A stretch of 64,000 nt of DNA from Quercus robur (GCF_932294415.1 NC_065538.1:48522843-48586842); one strand, 5' to 3'. Shown: positions 1-9,991, numbered from the stretch's first letter. Notes: generated from the sequence alone by a model not told the origin. A program made the numbers and translations.

Positions 1-655
1 AGACTCAATGAATGTCAATCCTGCCCCAATCAAAATTTCAACAAAAAATTTGAAGGCCAATGAAAAGAGGCCTGAAGGAGGTCAACAACGTGAGACGCGT
101 CGCTCATCACTTAAGGAATGGGAACAAAAGGTCTATCCTTTCCTAGACGCCGATATGCCTGAAATGCTAGAACAACTGCTCAAGTTGAAATTAATTGAAT
201 TGCCAGAATGCAAACGACCGGAAGAGATGAGAAAAGTTGATGACCCGAACTATTGTAGGTATCATCGCATCATAAGTCATCCAATCCAAAAATGCTTTGT
301 TCTTAAAGAACTCATCATGAAGCTAGCCAAGGAAAGGAAAATCGACTTGGATTTTAATGATGTTGCTCAGTCAAACCTGGTCACATTTGCTTGTGGGTTA
401 CCTAATTCCTTGTCTCCAAATACTAAGCAAGGGGTAAATACCACGCTCATCCATTTTGGTTCTCTAGAACCGGTTCAAGTTCAGCTCTCACAAAAAGCAC
501 CTCATTATAATTCAAACGATGATAAAAGGTCAACGACGGACGAGGAAGAAGGTTGGACAATGGTTGTTCGCAAGAGATGGAAGAAGAAACGAGCATTCCC
601 TCTTCATTTGATCACCCAAGAGTCCAAAAGAGCACAAAACCAGATTCAGCCTTAG
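1..655 (+). CDS. gag: Gag polyprotein, C-terminal part (partial at window edge)
   Basis: The frame is already open at base 2, so the gene begins upstream of the window. The visible ~217 residues match the C-terminal region of Tat-lineage gag proteins: a cluster around positions 250-310 containing DPNYCRYHRIISHP and a following CFVLKELIMKLA is characteristic of this family. Gag forms the cytoplasmic virus-like particle that packages element RNA. The frame ends with TAG at 653-655, but the same frame continues for 81 codons and then, after a second TAG, into pol. I see no frameshift between gag and pol. The C-terminal end is rich in charged residues, with a WKKKR patch near 580-600. Confidence 0.8.
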   Translation, partial: DSMNVNPAPIKISTKNLKANEKRPEGGQQRETRRSSLKEWEQKVYPFLDADMPEMLEQLLKLKLIELPECKRPEEMRKVDDPNYCRYHRIISHPIQKCFVLKELIMKLAKERKIDLDFNDVAQSNLVTFACGLPNSLSPNTKQGVNTTLIHFGSLEPVQVQLSQKAPHYNSNDDKRSTTDEEEGWTMVVRKRWKKKRAFPLHLITQESKRAQNQIQP

Positions 656-901
656 TCAAAAAGAATGAGTGATAAGAGACAAAGGAGACTGGGAACAAAA
701 GTATATGAAGATTCAGCACAAACCCGAAAATCTCGAAAGCTCATCACATTGGAAGAATTCTTCCCCAGAAAATTCTTTCAAAATAAATCAGCCAAGGCCG
801 TCCACACAGTTTCTCGTTGCGAAATCCAGAATGAAAAGGAGGACGTTGACCATGATGATCCAAAAGAGACCTTATCATCTTTGGAGGAACTCCAATCTTA
901 G
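656..901 (+). CDS. Gag-pol linker between two in-frame amber codons
   Basis: This 81-codon stretch (first ATG at 665) lies in the same frame as gag upstream and pol downstream. It is bounded by TAG at 653-655 and TAG at 899-901. It is hydrophilic, has no recognisable domain, and probably belongs to the spacer between gag and protease. An independent small protein is unlikely. The two stops may be mutations or a translational control point; the sequence alone does not decide. Confidence 0.5.
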   Translation, partial: SKRMSDKRQRRLGTKVYEDSAQTRKSRKLITLEEFFPRKFFQNKSAKAVHTVSRCEIQNEKEDVDHDDPKETLSSLEELQS

Positions 902-3900
902 GTCGATGAAGTTGAACCCTTGCAATCCTCCACATCACCAAAAGAAGTGCTCACCCGAGCTCTTAAGGAGCCAGAGATATACGCCCCTCATACCAATACG
1001 CTTCAACAAACACAGGGATGTTACGCATGCTCTCCAGACTTGACTTTCACTGATGAGGATCTATTGTTAGGCTCTAAACCCCACAATCGCCCACTCTATG
1101 TCTCTGGTTATGCTCGTAAACAAAGGATCGAGCGTATCCTTGTTGATGGAGGTTCAGCCGTTAACATACTTCCAAAAATGACCATGAAACGACTGGGTTT
1201 TACTATGGAAGAATTATCACACAGTCGTTTGGTCATCCAAGGTTTTAATCAAGGAGGACAACGTGCAATCGGCCTAATCCACCTAGAATTATCCATTGGA
1301 GAATTGAAAAGCAACGTCTTGTTCCACGTCATTGACGCTAAGACGACCTACAACATGTTGTTAGGACGTCCTTGGATCCATGAAAATGGAATAGTGCCAT
1401 CAACCTTGCATCAATGCTTCAAGTTCTTTCAAAATGGAATAAAAAAAGTCGACGCCGATTTAAAGCCTTTTGCAGAAACCGAAGCTCATTTTGCTGATGC
1501 AAAATTTTATGCAAAAGAAGACATTTCTAACGAGGTTCTTCCAGTTGAGATCCCGTCTATGAAAGGTAAACAAGATGAAAAGGAGCATGTTAAATTCATC
1601 GCCAAAAAGGACATCTCTTCCCCAAAGAAAGGTCCAGAACCATTCCTCCGGTATATACCATTATCACATCGCAAGAATGGACAATCACCATTTGCGGAAT
1701 GCCTTCAACCTACAAAAGACATGTCGAGACCTGCAAAGCTCACGATGAAGGATGTAGCCATATTGAAAGAAAATCATGTCATGCCTTTAACTTCATCCAC
1801 AAATCCTTTGCCCTCGAAGCCGTTAAATGGATTCGTGAGGTCTTCGCAAAGTCCGATAGAGCATGGTATTCTACCAAGTGAGCGGACGAAAGAATGGTTC
1901 GACCCAAATGCATATAGGCTGTTAGCCAAAGCAGGCTACGATTTCTCAAAACAAGAAGACTTAGGGAAGCTAATTCCAGAAGCCACCGGAGAAAAGATGC
2001 ATGGCCTTAGCAGAACACAAAGGAAAATGCGGCTTGAAGGGCATAAAATTCCTATCCCAAAGACCGGACTAGGTTATACTCCCGAACAACCAGCTCAGAT
2101 ATGGACCAAGAAAAGAAGCGATCCTTCGAGTTCTCAATACATAACGGTGGAGGTCGGCGAAAGTTCAAATCAAAGAAAAGACCATTCTTCACCCCATGTC
2201 TCAGTGTTTGATCGCATCGAGGCCTCGTCATCACGAATCACAGTGTTCGACAGGTTAAAAACAACTTGTTTGACACCAAATCGGGACACTCTTGCTTGTA
2301 AATCAGTCTTTGATCGACTGGGGGCAACGAAAAGGCCTATTGACAGTCATTCTCAGAGTTCAATAAACTTTGACGTTCAAGGGGAGAAGAAAGCCAATGA
2401 TGAGATCCGCAGTAGCATTCCTTCACGCATGAAACGTAACTTTACCTTGGAGATCAACACTGAAGGATCGCTCAAAGTCAAAAGACGAATGATTGTACAT
2501 ACAAGTCAGTCACTCGTCCATGATGAGGAAATTGAAGAGGTATCATCCTCGTTTCATATTACAATAGAAGAGGGTACACTGTCAGATGCTGAAGCAACCA
2601 ATGAAGAGGTCGATGAAGCTCCTCCAGCCTTGGAAGATGGAGGACAAGCTACAGTTGATGAACTTAAAGAGATCAATTTAGGAACTGTTGAAGAACCCCG
2701 ACCAACTTTCATTAGTGCGCTTCTTACCCCTGAAGAAGAAGAAGGATACCTCAAGCTCCTAGTAGAGTACAAAGATGTGTTCGCTTGGACTTACAAGGAA
2801 ATGCCTGGGCTCAATCCAAGTATTGCTCTACACCATTTGGCAGTAAAGAAAGGCGTGCGCCCAGTCAAACAAGCTCAAAGACGCTTTCGGCCAGAGCTTA
2901 TCCCTCAAATAGAAACCGAGGTCAATAAGCTCATTGAAGCAGGCTTCATTCGTGAAGTGCAGTACCCGGAATGGATTGCTAACATCGTCCCTGTCAAGAA
3001 GAAGAATGGACAAATCCGAGTGTGCGTTGACTTCCGTGATTTGAACAATGCATGTCCCAAAGATGATTTTCCATTACCCATCACTGAGGTCATGGTTGAT
3101 GCCACTACCGGTCATGAAGCTTTATCTTTCATGGATGGATCTTCGGGTTACAACCAAATTCGAATGAATCCTAAGGATGAGCAGCTTACAGCTTTCCGTA
3201 CCCCTAAGGGAATTTACTGTTACAAAGTGATGCCTTTTGGACTAAAGAATGCTGGTGCTACTTATCAACGGGCCATGCAGAAGATCTTTGATAATGTACT
3301 TCATAAATACGTGGAGTGTTATGTCGATGATTTGGTGGTTAAAACAAAAAGGAGGGAAGACCATCTGGCAGATCTACGATCCGTGTTCACCCGCTTGAGA
3401 AAGTATCAACTTAAGATGAACCCCCGCAAATGCGCTTTTGGCGTAACATCTGGAAAATTTCTTGGTTTCATTGTGAGGCACCGCGGTATTGAAATTGACC
3501 AGTCCAAAATTGAAGCAATCCAGAAAATGCCAGAGCCCAAGAATCTGCGAGAACTTAGAGGCTTGCAGGGAAAATTGGCCTACATACGACGACTTATCTC
3601 AAATTTGGCTGGTCGATGTCAACCTTTCAATAGATTGATGAAAAAGGATGTGCACTTTGAATGGGATGAGGCTTGCAGCAATGCTTTTGCACACATCAAA
3701 AGATATTTACTTAATCCTCCAGTTTTAGGTGCTCCTATCCCAGGAAAGCCTTTGGTGCTGTATATTGCGGCCCAAGAAAGGTCTCTAGGTGCTCTTATGG
3801 CGCAAGAAAATAAAGAGGGGAAAGAAAGAGCCCTTTATTATCTAAGCCGAACTCTCAATGGGGCTGAATTAAATTATTCTCCTATTGAAAAGATGTGTCT

Positions 3901-5944
3901 CACTCTTTTCTTTGCCATAGACAAACTGGAGCACTACATGCAAGCATATATGGTCCGTTTGATAGCAAAGGCAGACCCAATCAAATATGTCCTCTCCAGG
4001 CCAGTGATTTCGGGTCGAATAGCTCGATGGGCAGTCTTGCTTCAACAATATGACCTTGCATACGTTCCACAAAAAGCTGTCAAAGGACAAGTATTGGCAG
4101 ATTTCCTAGCTGATCACCCAGTTCCGTCTGATTGGGAGTTCTCTGATGATTTCCCAGATGAAGATGTGTTTTACATTGAAGTAATGCCACCATGGGTGAT
4201 GTTTTTCGATGGGGCTGCACGTCAAGAAGGAGCGGGGGCAGGTGTAGTGTTTGTTTCTCCACAACGGCATATACTTCTTTACTCGTTCTCATTAAGCGAA
4301 CTCTGCTCTAACAACGTGGCCGAATATCAAGCATTGATCATTGGTCTACAGATGGCTATTGAGATGGGCATATCGCAACTTGAGATATTGGGAGACTCCA
4401 AATTAGTTATCAACCAAATCTTGGAGCAATATGACGTCAAGAAAGAAGACCTCATCCCCTATTGCAAACATGCGAAGAAGTTGCTAGCAAATTTTGAAGC
4501 CATCACATTGGAGCATATACCGAGGAAGGAGAATAGACAGGCCGATGCTTTAGCTAATTTGGCTACTGCCTTAGCATTATCCCAAGAAGAGACAACCAAG
4601 GTCGCTATTTCCCAAAGGTGGGTGGTACCTCTCGTGGTTGAAGAAGAAGAAGAAGAGCAAGCCAACATCATTTCTGTATGCCTTGTCAAAAAAGAAGATT
4701 GGCGACAAATGATCATTGAATACCTTCAACATGGAAGACTCCCGGATGATAAACGCCACAAGACTGAAATTCGGCGGAGGGCTGCTCGATTCATTTACTA
4801 TAAAGACACTCTCTTCCGCCGTTCATTTGATGGATTGTTTCTCCGTTGCTTAGGAGAGGAGGAGGCTAAACAAGCCTTAGAGGAGGCTCATTCTGGAATA
4901 TGCGGCACACATCAGTCAGGTCCTAAGTTACATTATAGGATCAAAAGAATGGGTTACTATTGGCCTACAATGGTGCAAGATTCTATGGAATGCGCTAAGA
5001 AGTGCGAAGCTTGTCAGTATCACGCAAACTTCATCCATCAACCGCCAGAACCTCTACACCCAACCGTAGCTTCTTGGCCTTTTGATGCATGGGGGCTTGA
5101 TGCAATAGGGCCATTACCAAAGTCATCCGGTGGCCATTTGTACATCTTGGCCGCAACTGACTACTTCTCGAAATGGGCGGAAGCTGTACCCCTTAGGGAA
5201 GTGAAGAAAGAAACGGTGGTCAATTTCATTCGAACTCATTTGATCTATCGGTATGGTGTCCCTCGGTATATCATAACTGATAATGGCAAACCATTCTACA
5301 ATAGGCTGATGACAGAGCTATGCGAGAAGTTTGAGTTTAAACAATACAACTCCTCCATGTACAATGCTCCGGCAAATGGACTAGCTGAAGCGTTTAACAA
5401 AACACTAGGCAGTTTGTTGAAAAAAGTGGTATCCAAGACAAAGCGAGACTGGCATGAAAGAATCGGAGAAGCATTATGGGCATATCGAACAACATTTCGA
5501 ACGCCTACTCAAGCAACGCCATATTCTCTTGTCTACGGAGTTGAAGTCGTCCTTCCTTTAGAACGCCAAATCCCATCATTACGGATTGCCATTCAAGAAG
5601 GATTGACTGGAGAAGAAAATGCCAAGCTCAGGTTGCAAGAATTAGAGGCACTTGATGAAAAAAGGCTCGAGGCCCAACAATGCCTTGAATGCTATCAAGC
5701 TCGTCTTTCAAGCGCATTCAATAAAAGAGTCAAACCACGATCATTCCAAGTTGGTGACTTAGTCCTCGCCGTTCGAAGACCTATCATCACAACTCATCGT
5801 ACAGGCAATAAGTTCACTTCAAAATGGGATGGACCTTATGTTGTGCAAGAAGTCTACACCAATGGAGCTTACAAGTTGATTGATAATGATGGTGTAAGGA
5901 TCGGCCCCATCAATGGGAAGTTCCTCAAACGCTTCTATGCTTGA
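902..5944 (+). CDS. pol: Pol polyprotein: protease, RT, RNase H, archaeal RNase H, integrase
   Basis: The open frame of about 1,675 codons contains, numbering from the TTG codon at 920, an aspartic protease with LVDGGSAVN (Asp at residue 76) and reverse transcriptase with VDFRDLNNACPKDDFPLP and the catalytic YVDD near residue 801. A retroviral-type RNase H lies near residues 940-1060. A second, archaeal-type RNase H begins at FFDGAA (Asp ~1097) and retains the D-E-D-D set through GDSKLV and RQADALANLA. Integrase has an HHCC zinc finger (HSGICGTH, then CAKKCEAC) and a DD35E core (Asp ~1394, Asp ~1454, Glu ~1490). There is no chromodomain at the C-terminus. No ATG occurs between the stop at 899 and the protease active site, so pol should depend on gag translation. 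The frame itself has no frameshift and ends at TGA 5942-5944. Confidence 0.93.
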   Translation, partial: VDEVEPLQSSTSPKEVLTRALKEPEIYAPHTNTLQQTQGCYACSPDLTFTDEDLLLGSKPHNRPLYVSGYARKQRIERILVDGGSAVNILPKMTMKRLGFTMEELSHSRLVIQGFNQGGQRAIGLIHLELSIGELKSNVLFHVIDAKTTYNMLLGRPWIHENGIVPSTLHQCFKFFQNGIKKVDADLKPFAETEAHFADAKFYAKEDISNEVLPVEIPSMKGKQDEKEHVKFIAKKDISSPKKGPEPFLRYIPLSHRKNGQSPFAECLQPTKDMSRPAKLTMKDVAILKENHVMPLTSSTNPLPSKPLNGFVRSSQSPIEHGILPSERTKEWFDPNAYRLLAKAGYDFSKQEDLGKLIPEATGEKMHGLSRTQRKMRLEGHKIPIPKTGLGYTPEQPAQIWTKKRSDPSSSQYITVEVGESSNQRKDHSSPHVSVFDRIEASSSRITVFDRLKTTCLTPNRDTLACKSVFDRLGATKRPIDSHSQSSINFDVQGEKKANDEIRSSIPSRMKRNFTLEINTEGSLKVKRRMIVHTSQSLVHDEEIEEVSSSFHITIEEGTLSDAEATNEEVDEAPPALEDGGQATVDELKEINLGTVEEPRPTFISALLTPEEEEGYLKLLVEYKDVFAWTYKEMPGLNPSIALHHLAVKKGVRPVKQAQRRFRPELIPQIETEVNKLIEAGFIREVQYPEWIANIVPVKKKNGQIRVCVDFRDLNNACPKDDFPLPITEVMVDATTGHEALSFMDGSSGYNQIRMNPKDEQLTAFRTPKGIYCYKVMPFGLKNAGATYQRAMQKIFDNVLHKYVECYVDDLVVKTKRREDHLADLRSVFTRLRKYQLKMNPRKCAFGVTSGKFLGFIVRHRGIEIDQSKIEAIQKMPEPKNLRELRGLQGKLAYIRRLISNLAGRCQPFNRLMKKDVHFEWDEACSNAFAHIKRYLLNPPVLGAPIPGKPLVLYIAAQERSLGALMAQENKEGKERALYYLSRTLNGAELNYSPIEKMCLTLFFAIDKLEHYMQAYMVRLIAKADPIKYVLSRPVISGRIARWAVLLQQYDLAYVPQKAVKGQVLADFLADHPVPSDWEFSDDFPDEDVFYIEVMPPWVMFFDGAARQEGAGAGVVFVSPQRHILLYSFSLSELCSNNVAEYQALIIGLQMAIEMGISQLEILGDSKLVINQILEQYDVKKEDLIPYCKHAKKLLANFEAITLEHIPRKENRQADALANLATALALSQEETTKVAISQRWVVPLVVEEEEEEQANIISVCLVKKEDWRQMIIEYLQHGRLPDDKRHKTEIRRRAARFIYYKDTLFRRSFDGLFLRCLGEEEAKQALEEAHSGICGTHQSGPKLHYRIKRMGYYWPTMVQDSMECAKKCEACQYHANFIHQPPEPLHPTVASWPFDAWGLDAIGPLPKSSGGHLYILAATDYFSKWAEAVPLREVKKETVVNFIRTHLIYRYGVPRYIITDNGKPFYNRLMTELCEKFEFKQYNSSMYNAPANGLAEAFNKTLGSLLKKVVSKTKRDWHERIGEALWAYRTTFRTPTQATPYSLVYGVEVVLPLERQIPSLRIAIQEGLTGEENAKLRLQELEALDEKRLEAQQCLECYQARLSSAFNKRVKPRSFQVGDLVLAVRRPIITTHRTGNKFTSKWDGPYVVQEVYTNGAYKLIDNDGVRIGPINGKFLKRFYA

Positions 5945-6072
5945 AAATCGAGGATTGCTCCTCGGTAAGAGCTTAAACTACCCACCATAATGCTGCAAGG
6001 GTACATGATGTCTTCCCATTACCTTTGAAAGTGTACAAATAAAGAAAAATTAATCCCCCTTTATGGCACCAT

Positions 6073-6227
6073 TTGCGAGTGTGGCGTAGTGGTTGGATGC
6101 CTATGTCGCCCTTGAGGCCAAGGTCTCAGGTTCGATTAGTGGTGATACCCACTATGCGCAATTGGTACCCATGAAATACCGTGGGGCGTAGGGCGAGGAT
6201 TACACACGTGAGCCCTCCTTTTTTGCC
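6073..6227 (+). repeat. tRNA-derived SINE-like segment, copy 1
   Basis: The segment carries TGGCGTAGTGGTTGGATGCC, which fits a polymerase III A box, and GGTTCGATTAG about 45 bp later, which resembles a B box. The layout is that of a tRNA-related SINE head followed by a short body ending in a T-run. No flanking duplication is obvious. It is not a functional tRNA gene, because the arms do not pair into a cloverleaf by eye. Confidence 0.5.
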
Positions 6228-6459
6228 AAAGAAAACAAGATCGATCTAGACATCAATGAAGTTGTCGGGTCAAACCATGTGACCATTGCTTAGGATGTAC
6301 TTCCAACTCTCAAGCAGGGGGCAAACACTAACCAAGCTCACAAGTTGATCAACAATGACGATGCAAGAATCGGCCCCATCAATGGGAAGTTCCTCAAATG
6401 CTTCTATGCTTGAAAGTGTACCAATAAGGAGAAATTAATCTCACTCCATGTCAACAATT

Positions 6460-6566
6460 GCGAGTGTGGCGTAGCGGTTGGTCGCCCGTGTCACCCTTGA
6501 GGCCATCTCGGGTTCGATCAGTGGTGATACCCACTATTACACACTGCGCCCCTTTTTTTTTTTTTG
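6460..6566 (+). repeat. tRNA-derived SINE-like segment, copy 2
   Basis: This is a second, shorter copy of the segment at 6073. It has the same A-box-like TGGCGTAGCGGTTGG, a GGTTCGATCAG B-box-like motif and the shared tail GGTGATACCCACTAT. It sits after the duplicated pol 3' end in the same relative position, so it most likely arose with that duplication and not by a separate insertion. Confidence 0.5.
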
Positions 6567-6811
6567 CAAAAAAAAACACCTAAAAAAAATTATTATTAAA
6601 AAAAAAAAACAAAAAAAAAAATCTTTTGAACTACGTGATGACTTGATCCCTCTCAAGGGTACGTAGGCAACTTAGTATCCTTTGCTAAGTTCAGTCTCAA
6701 AAAAAAAAATGAAGGAACAGAAAATAAAGTCTTCTTTATTGATTAACGAAGGGAAAATAGTACAAGAGGAAAGCATGTTGACATATATGAAGGAAATTAA
6801 AACAAAAGAAA

Positions 6812-9580
6812 TTACGACATCCATTTCAAATCTTTCAAGCTAGAACGATTATCTTCCAGAAGGGTTCGTATCTTCTCTAAAGCCTCCATATCCTGGTCTT
6901 CAAGAACGGGGGTAGAGTTGACTTCTTCAAGTTGTTCTTCTAAGTCTTGCACAACATCATCTTGTTCAACTTGATGAGTTTTAATCTGAGACAATAATTG
7001 CTCTAACTGGACAAGCTCAGTTTTCAAGTCAACCATCCTCAATCTAACAGCATCAAGTTCAGTCTTCAAAGACGCTTTCTTCTGCGATGCTTCAGAAAAG
7101 AGGGATTCAACTTCAGCCTGGCGTTGAGACAAGATGACAGGACTTGGTCGTTGGTTCAGAAATTCCTTCATCTTCAAATAGTCTGCAATACCCTCGCAAT
7201 ATTTGTCAACATTCTCGCGCAAGTGTTGAGGGTCCACTCCAAGACTTTCAACCCCACTATAAATCTCTTGTACTTCAGCTTTTGGGAAGATGGTGTCTAT
7301 GGAAAGATTTGAAAGCCTGTTTAGAAGAACATCTCCTAGCATAGAAGCCCCTTTCCTACGCACGGAAGAAATATGTGCCTTGGCTTGAAACACAGAGACT
7401 TCCGGAGGTTTAGCTGGTTGCAAGGATGGCAGAGGTGCCCTTTCTGTCTCAATCGGAAATTTGGATGACATACCAACATCAGCAAATTCACACCTCTCGA
7501 GATCCGAACTCTTCGCAGATAGCTTTGAAATAGAAGACTCGCTATTTGAAAGAAGCTGTGCATGATTAATAGAAATCTCTACATCAACACCCTCCATTGG
7601 ACTCTTCGATTGTTTCCAATTATAGCCCAGGTCGTTACCCACCTCCTCCTCAGAAATCTTACTGGCATCCTTAACTGGTACAACAAATAGACCTTTAGTG
7701 CCTTGACTGCAAGTGACTTCGATATGTCGAGATGAGGCTTTTGAATGACTATCATCTTCAAGACGACGTCGTGCAAACTCTGACAAAGGCTGCGGAATGT
7801 ATGGGTCTTGTAGTTCCCTCTTTCCCTTTTGAGGCTTGTTGGATGTTAGTGGCTTAACAGGGAAGGAGGCGATGTCAGCTAGGAGGTCTGTTCCTTTGGT
7901 AAAATCATTTCCGCAAACCCTTTCCCACCATTGTTTGTAGCTATGTCTGACTCGACTTCCAAAGTCTGTGGCAAAAGCTGGAATGAATATCTTAGAATCT
8001 GTGTTGCAGCAAGTGAAGGATTGATAGAATTGGTAGAGGTCTTTTAAAGAACCGGTATGGATTTCTTCCTTCAAATCACCTGGGATGTCTTGATGAAATC
8101 CAAAGCGCCGACTGAATCTGTGAGGACTGTATGCTTCTACAATATGTTGGTCTTCACATCGAAGTGACAAGTACCCCGAGCGAAGGCTTATAAAGTAGTC
8201 GAACTTCTGAATGGATAAATGATTATTGTCAATAAAAGTCTGGTCATAGTTTTTCTTGAAAGCAGTTCGGTGCCAAAGAAAGTTGGTGGCATTTCGTATA
8301 TGCTTGCGTGCAGAGAATTCGTTGAACGGAGAGACATAGCCCACACCAGAATATTTAGTCATCAAAGCATCAGATGGTTTATCATGGGTGAGGCGATTGC
8401 TTCGGAAGAAATGACCTACCCAGGCATGAACATAATGGATGGCAAAGCTAGCTCCGGACTTGCTCGGGGTAGAAGAGGAAGAAATGGTATTAAGCCCACG
8501 ATAAATGCTAGCCAATACTGGGGAAGCAAGGCCAAATGAACGACCATTAGCTATGGAACTAGCAATTTTGAAAGTGTCAGGACGGATGCTGTTCTGATCC
8601 TTGATAGGGAAGACAAATATGCACAGCCAACAGGAAAGAAGCGCCGATAAATAAGTCTCCTCCTTTAAATCACCTTCAACTTGAAGATCCACAAAGACCC
8701 CGTGTTCTTTATCAAGCCATGGCCCATGCTCCTTTATCTCACCCGAGGGATTCTGACTATACTTGGGAATGGTTGTCCGTCTCGCTGGTTTTCTAGGAGC
8801 CGAATACTTGCTATTTCCTCTATACCAAAAAGTAATCCAGTCGCGAACACTTACTTTCCCTTGTTTCTTCAGCCGATTTTGAAGATGATGATACGCCAGG
8901 AAGAGGTAGCGACAGCTGTACGGCAGATAGGGTCGTCCTTGGTCATTGATTCCATCTAGCTCTTGCGCATTGGGTACTACTTCATCATAAAATGCACCGG
9001 TACAAGGAAGTCCACCGAGAATGGAAAGATCCCATGGTGTGATGGAAATTTCCCCAACGGAGGTATGGAGGGTATTAGTGGACGGACTCCAACACTCACA
9101 AAATGCTTTCATGAGGTTTTCATCATAATCATATGTGAATAAGGAAGCAAAGACCGCACTGTAGAGGTGGGTCACATCAAGGAGCTGTTTACACCGGCTG
9201 AGCACATCTTCTAACCAATCCCAATAAAGGAAGAAGTAAGAAGATCCTCCATTCACGTTAAAGGAAAAATCCCAATCCGCATGTTTGGCAATTATCTCTC
9301 GTCCCAAAGTGTTGTACGGCTTTGATTTAGCAACATTTTTGTGATGCGAGGCAAGAAGGATAGTTGTTTCCAAGTTAGAGCCGCCATTAGAAGGAACAAC
9401 CTGTGACCATTTCGGCAAATTGAGAGGATAAGAGTTACGACCCCATTTCTCTGAAAATTTTCCAATTGTGGGCGGACGAACAATCAAGGTCGTAGGCTTC
9501 GCATCCTTGTCATCTTTCTTCTTATAAATAAACAAGGCTGGTTCTTCACCAATTTTCGAATCCTTAAAAAAGAGCATCAT
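6812..9580 (-). CDS. Antisense ORF with plant mobile domain (aminotransferase-like PMD), in retrotransposon
   Basis: This is a 922-codon uninterrupted ORF on the strand opposite to gag-pol, between pol and the 3' LTR. I place the start at the ATG at 9580; an upstream ATG at 9625 would put a T-run-encoded polyphenylalanine at the N-terminus. Residues ~130-545 match the plant mobile domain, with hallmarks such as CFCECWSP-type and TLHTSVGEISITPWDL, then LGGLPCTGAFYDE. This family is shared by host proteins MAIN and MAIL1 and by many plant transposons, and its biochemical activity is not settled. The last ~100 residues are a predicted coiled coil with regular Leu/Glu/Lys heptads. Antisense ORFs at this position are known in Tat elements. 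A TATA box about 210 bp upstream suggests its own promoter. The long intact frame suggests recent selection or recent insertion. Confidence 0.8.
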   Translation of the reverse strand: MMLFFKDSKIGEEPALFIYKKKDDKDAKPTTLIVRPPTIGKFSEKWGRNSYPLNLPKWSQVVPSNGGSNLETTILLASHHKNVAKSKPYNTLGREIIAKHADWDFSFNVNGGSSYFFLYWDWLEDVLSRCKQLLDVTHLYSAVFASLFTYDYDENLMKAFCECWSPSTNTLHTSVGEISITPWDLSILGGLPCTGAFYDEVVPNAQELDGINDQGRPYLPYSCRYLFLAYHHLQNRLKKQGKVSVRDWITFWYRGNSKYSAPRKPARRTTIPKYSQNPSGEIKEHGPWLDKEHGVFVDLQVEGDLKEETYLSALLSCWLCIFVFPIKDQNSIRPDTFKIASSIANGRSFGLASPVLASIYRGLNTISSSSTPSKSGASFAIHYVHAWVGHFFRSNRLTHDKPSDALMTKYSGVGYVSPFNEFSARKHIRNATNFLWHRTAFKKNYDQTFIDNNHLSIQKFDYFISLRSGYLSLRCEDQHIVEAYSPHRFSRRFGFHQDIPGDLKEEIHTGSLKDLYQFYQSFTCCNTDSKIFIPAFATDFGSRVRHSYKQWWERVCGNDFTKGTDLLADIASFPVKPLTSNKPQKGKRELQDPYIPQPLSEFARRRLEDDSHSKASSRHIEVTCSQGTKGLFVVPVKDASKISEEEVGNDLGYNWKQSKSPMEGVDVEISINHAQLLSNSESSISKLSAKSSDLERCEFADVGMSSKFPIETERAPLPSLQPAKPPEVSVFQAKAHISSVRRKGASMLGDVLLNRLSNLSIDTIFPKAEVQEIYSGVESLGVDPQHLRENVDKYCEGIADYLKMKEFLNQRPSPVILSQRQAEVESLFSEASQKKASLKTELDAVRLRMVDLKTELVQLEQLLSQIKTHQVEQDDVVQDLEEQLEEVNSTPVLEDQDMEALEKIRTLLEDNRSSLKDLKWMS

Positions 9581-9625
9581 GATACCTGTGTACTTGAAAA
9601 AAAAAAAAAAAAAAAAAAAAATCAA

Positions 9626-9991
9626 ATAATAGAAAATAAATTAATTAATTAAAAATAAATAAATAAATAAAATAATAAAAAAAAAAAGGGGGTGGGCATG
9701 GTTTCTCCATACAGAGTATTATATTACTATAGAGTATTCTGTTATTAGAGATTACGTTTGTACGAGTTAGTGCATGTCCTGAGTGGCTTTATATAGAGAT
9801 CCATAGAAGCTAGCAGACAAAACAAAAAAAAAACACCTGTAAAAAAAGTTAAAAGTGCCATATTTTCAAAGGGTGACGTACTCATTTGAAAAATCAGAAA
9901 TGACAAAACCCATAAATGTATCATGCTGTCAGAAAGAAAAAAAATTACACTAGACCTCGGAAATTATGACACTAGACTGTGAAGGAAGTCT
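9626..9991 (-). other. Leader and upstream region of antisense ORF, homopolymer rich
   Basis: A homopolymer A run at 9600-9620 and an A/T-rich tract to 9690 separate the antisense ORF from its TATA box. The rest to 9991 has no coding potential that I can see. It is part of the retrotransposon interior. Confidence 0.5.
9788..9797 (-). promoter_or_regulatory. TATA box for antisense PMD ORF
   Basis: The minus strand reads CTATATAAAG here, 208 bp before the ATG at 9580. With initiation about 30 bp downstream, the leader would be about 180 nt and would include the A/T homopolymer region at 9600-9690. This is a sequence match only; no transcript evidence is available. Confidence 0.55.

Larger units (their letters stand above)
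5945..6811 (+). repeat. Post-pol spacer with rearranged copies of gag and the pol 3' end
   Basis: After the pol stop, 6226-6330 resembles a decayed copy of gag (compare 330-450: the lysine/asparagine-rich stretch, the GTCAAACC block and the CAAGCAGGGG block). It is joined directly to 6331-6413, a near-copy of the last ~75 bp of pol (5870-5944). The spacer after pol is then repeated as well, with about 80 bp missing from the second copy. The end of the interval is A- and T-rich and holds no credible gene on either strand. Confidence 0.65.

Noticed and set aside
6073-6200. Functional tRNA gene
   Set aside because: A- and B-box-like motifs are present, but no cloverleaf with acceptor and anticodon stems can be drawn, and the segment recurs as part of a duplication.
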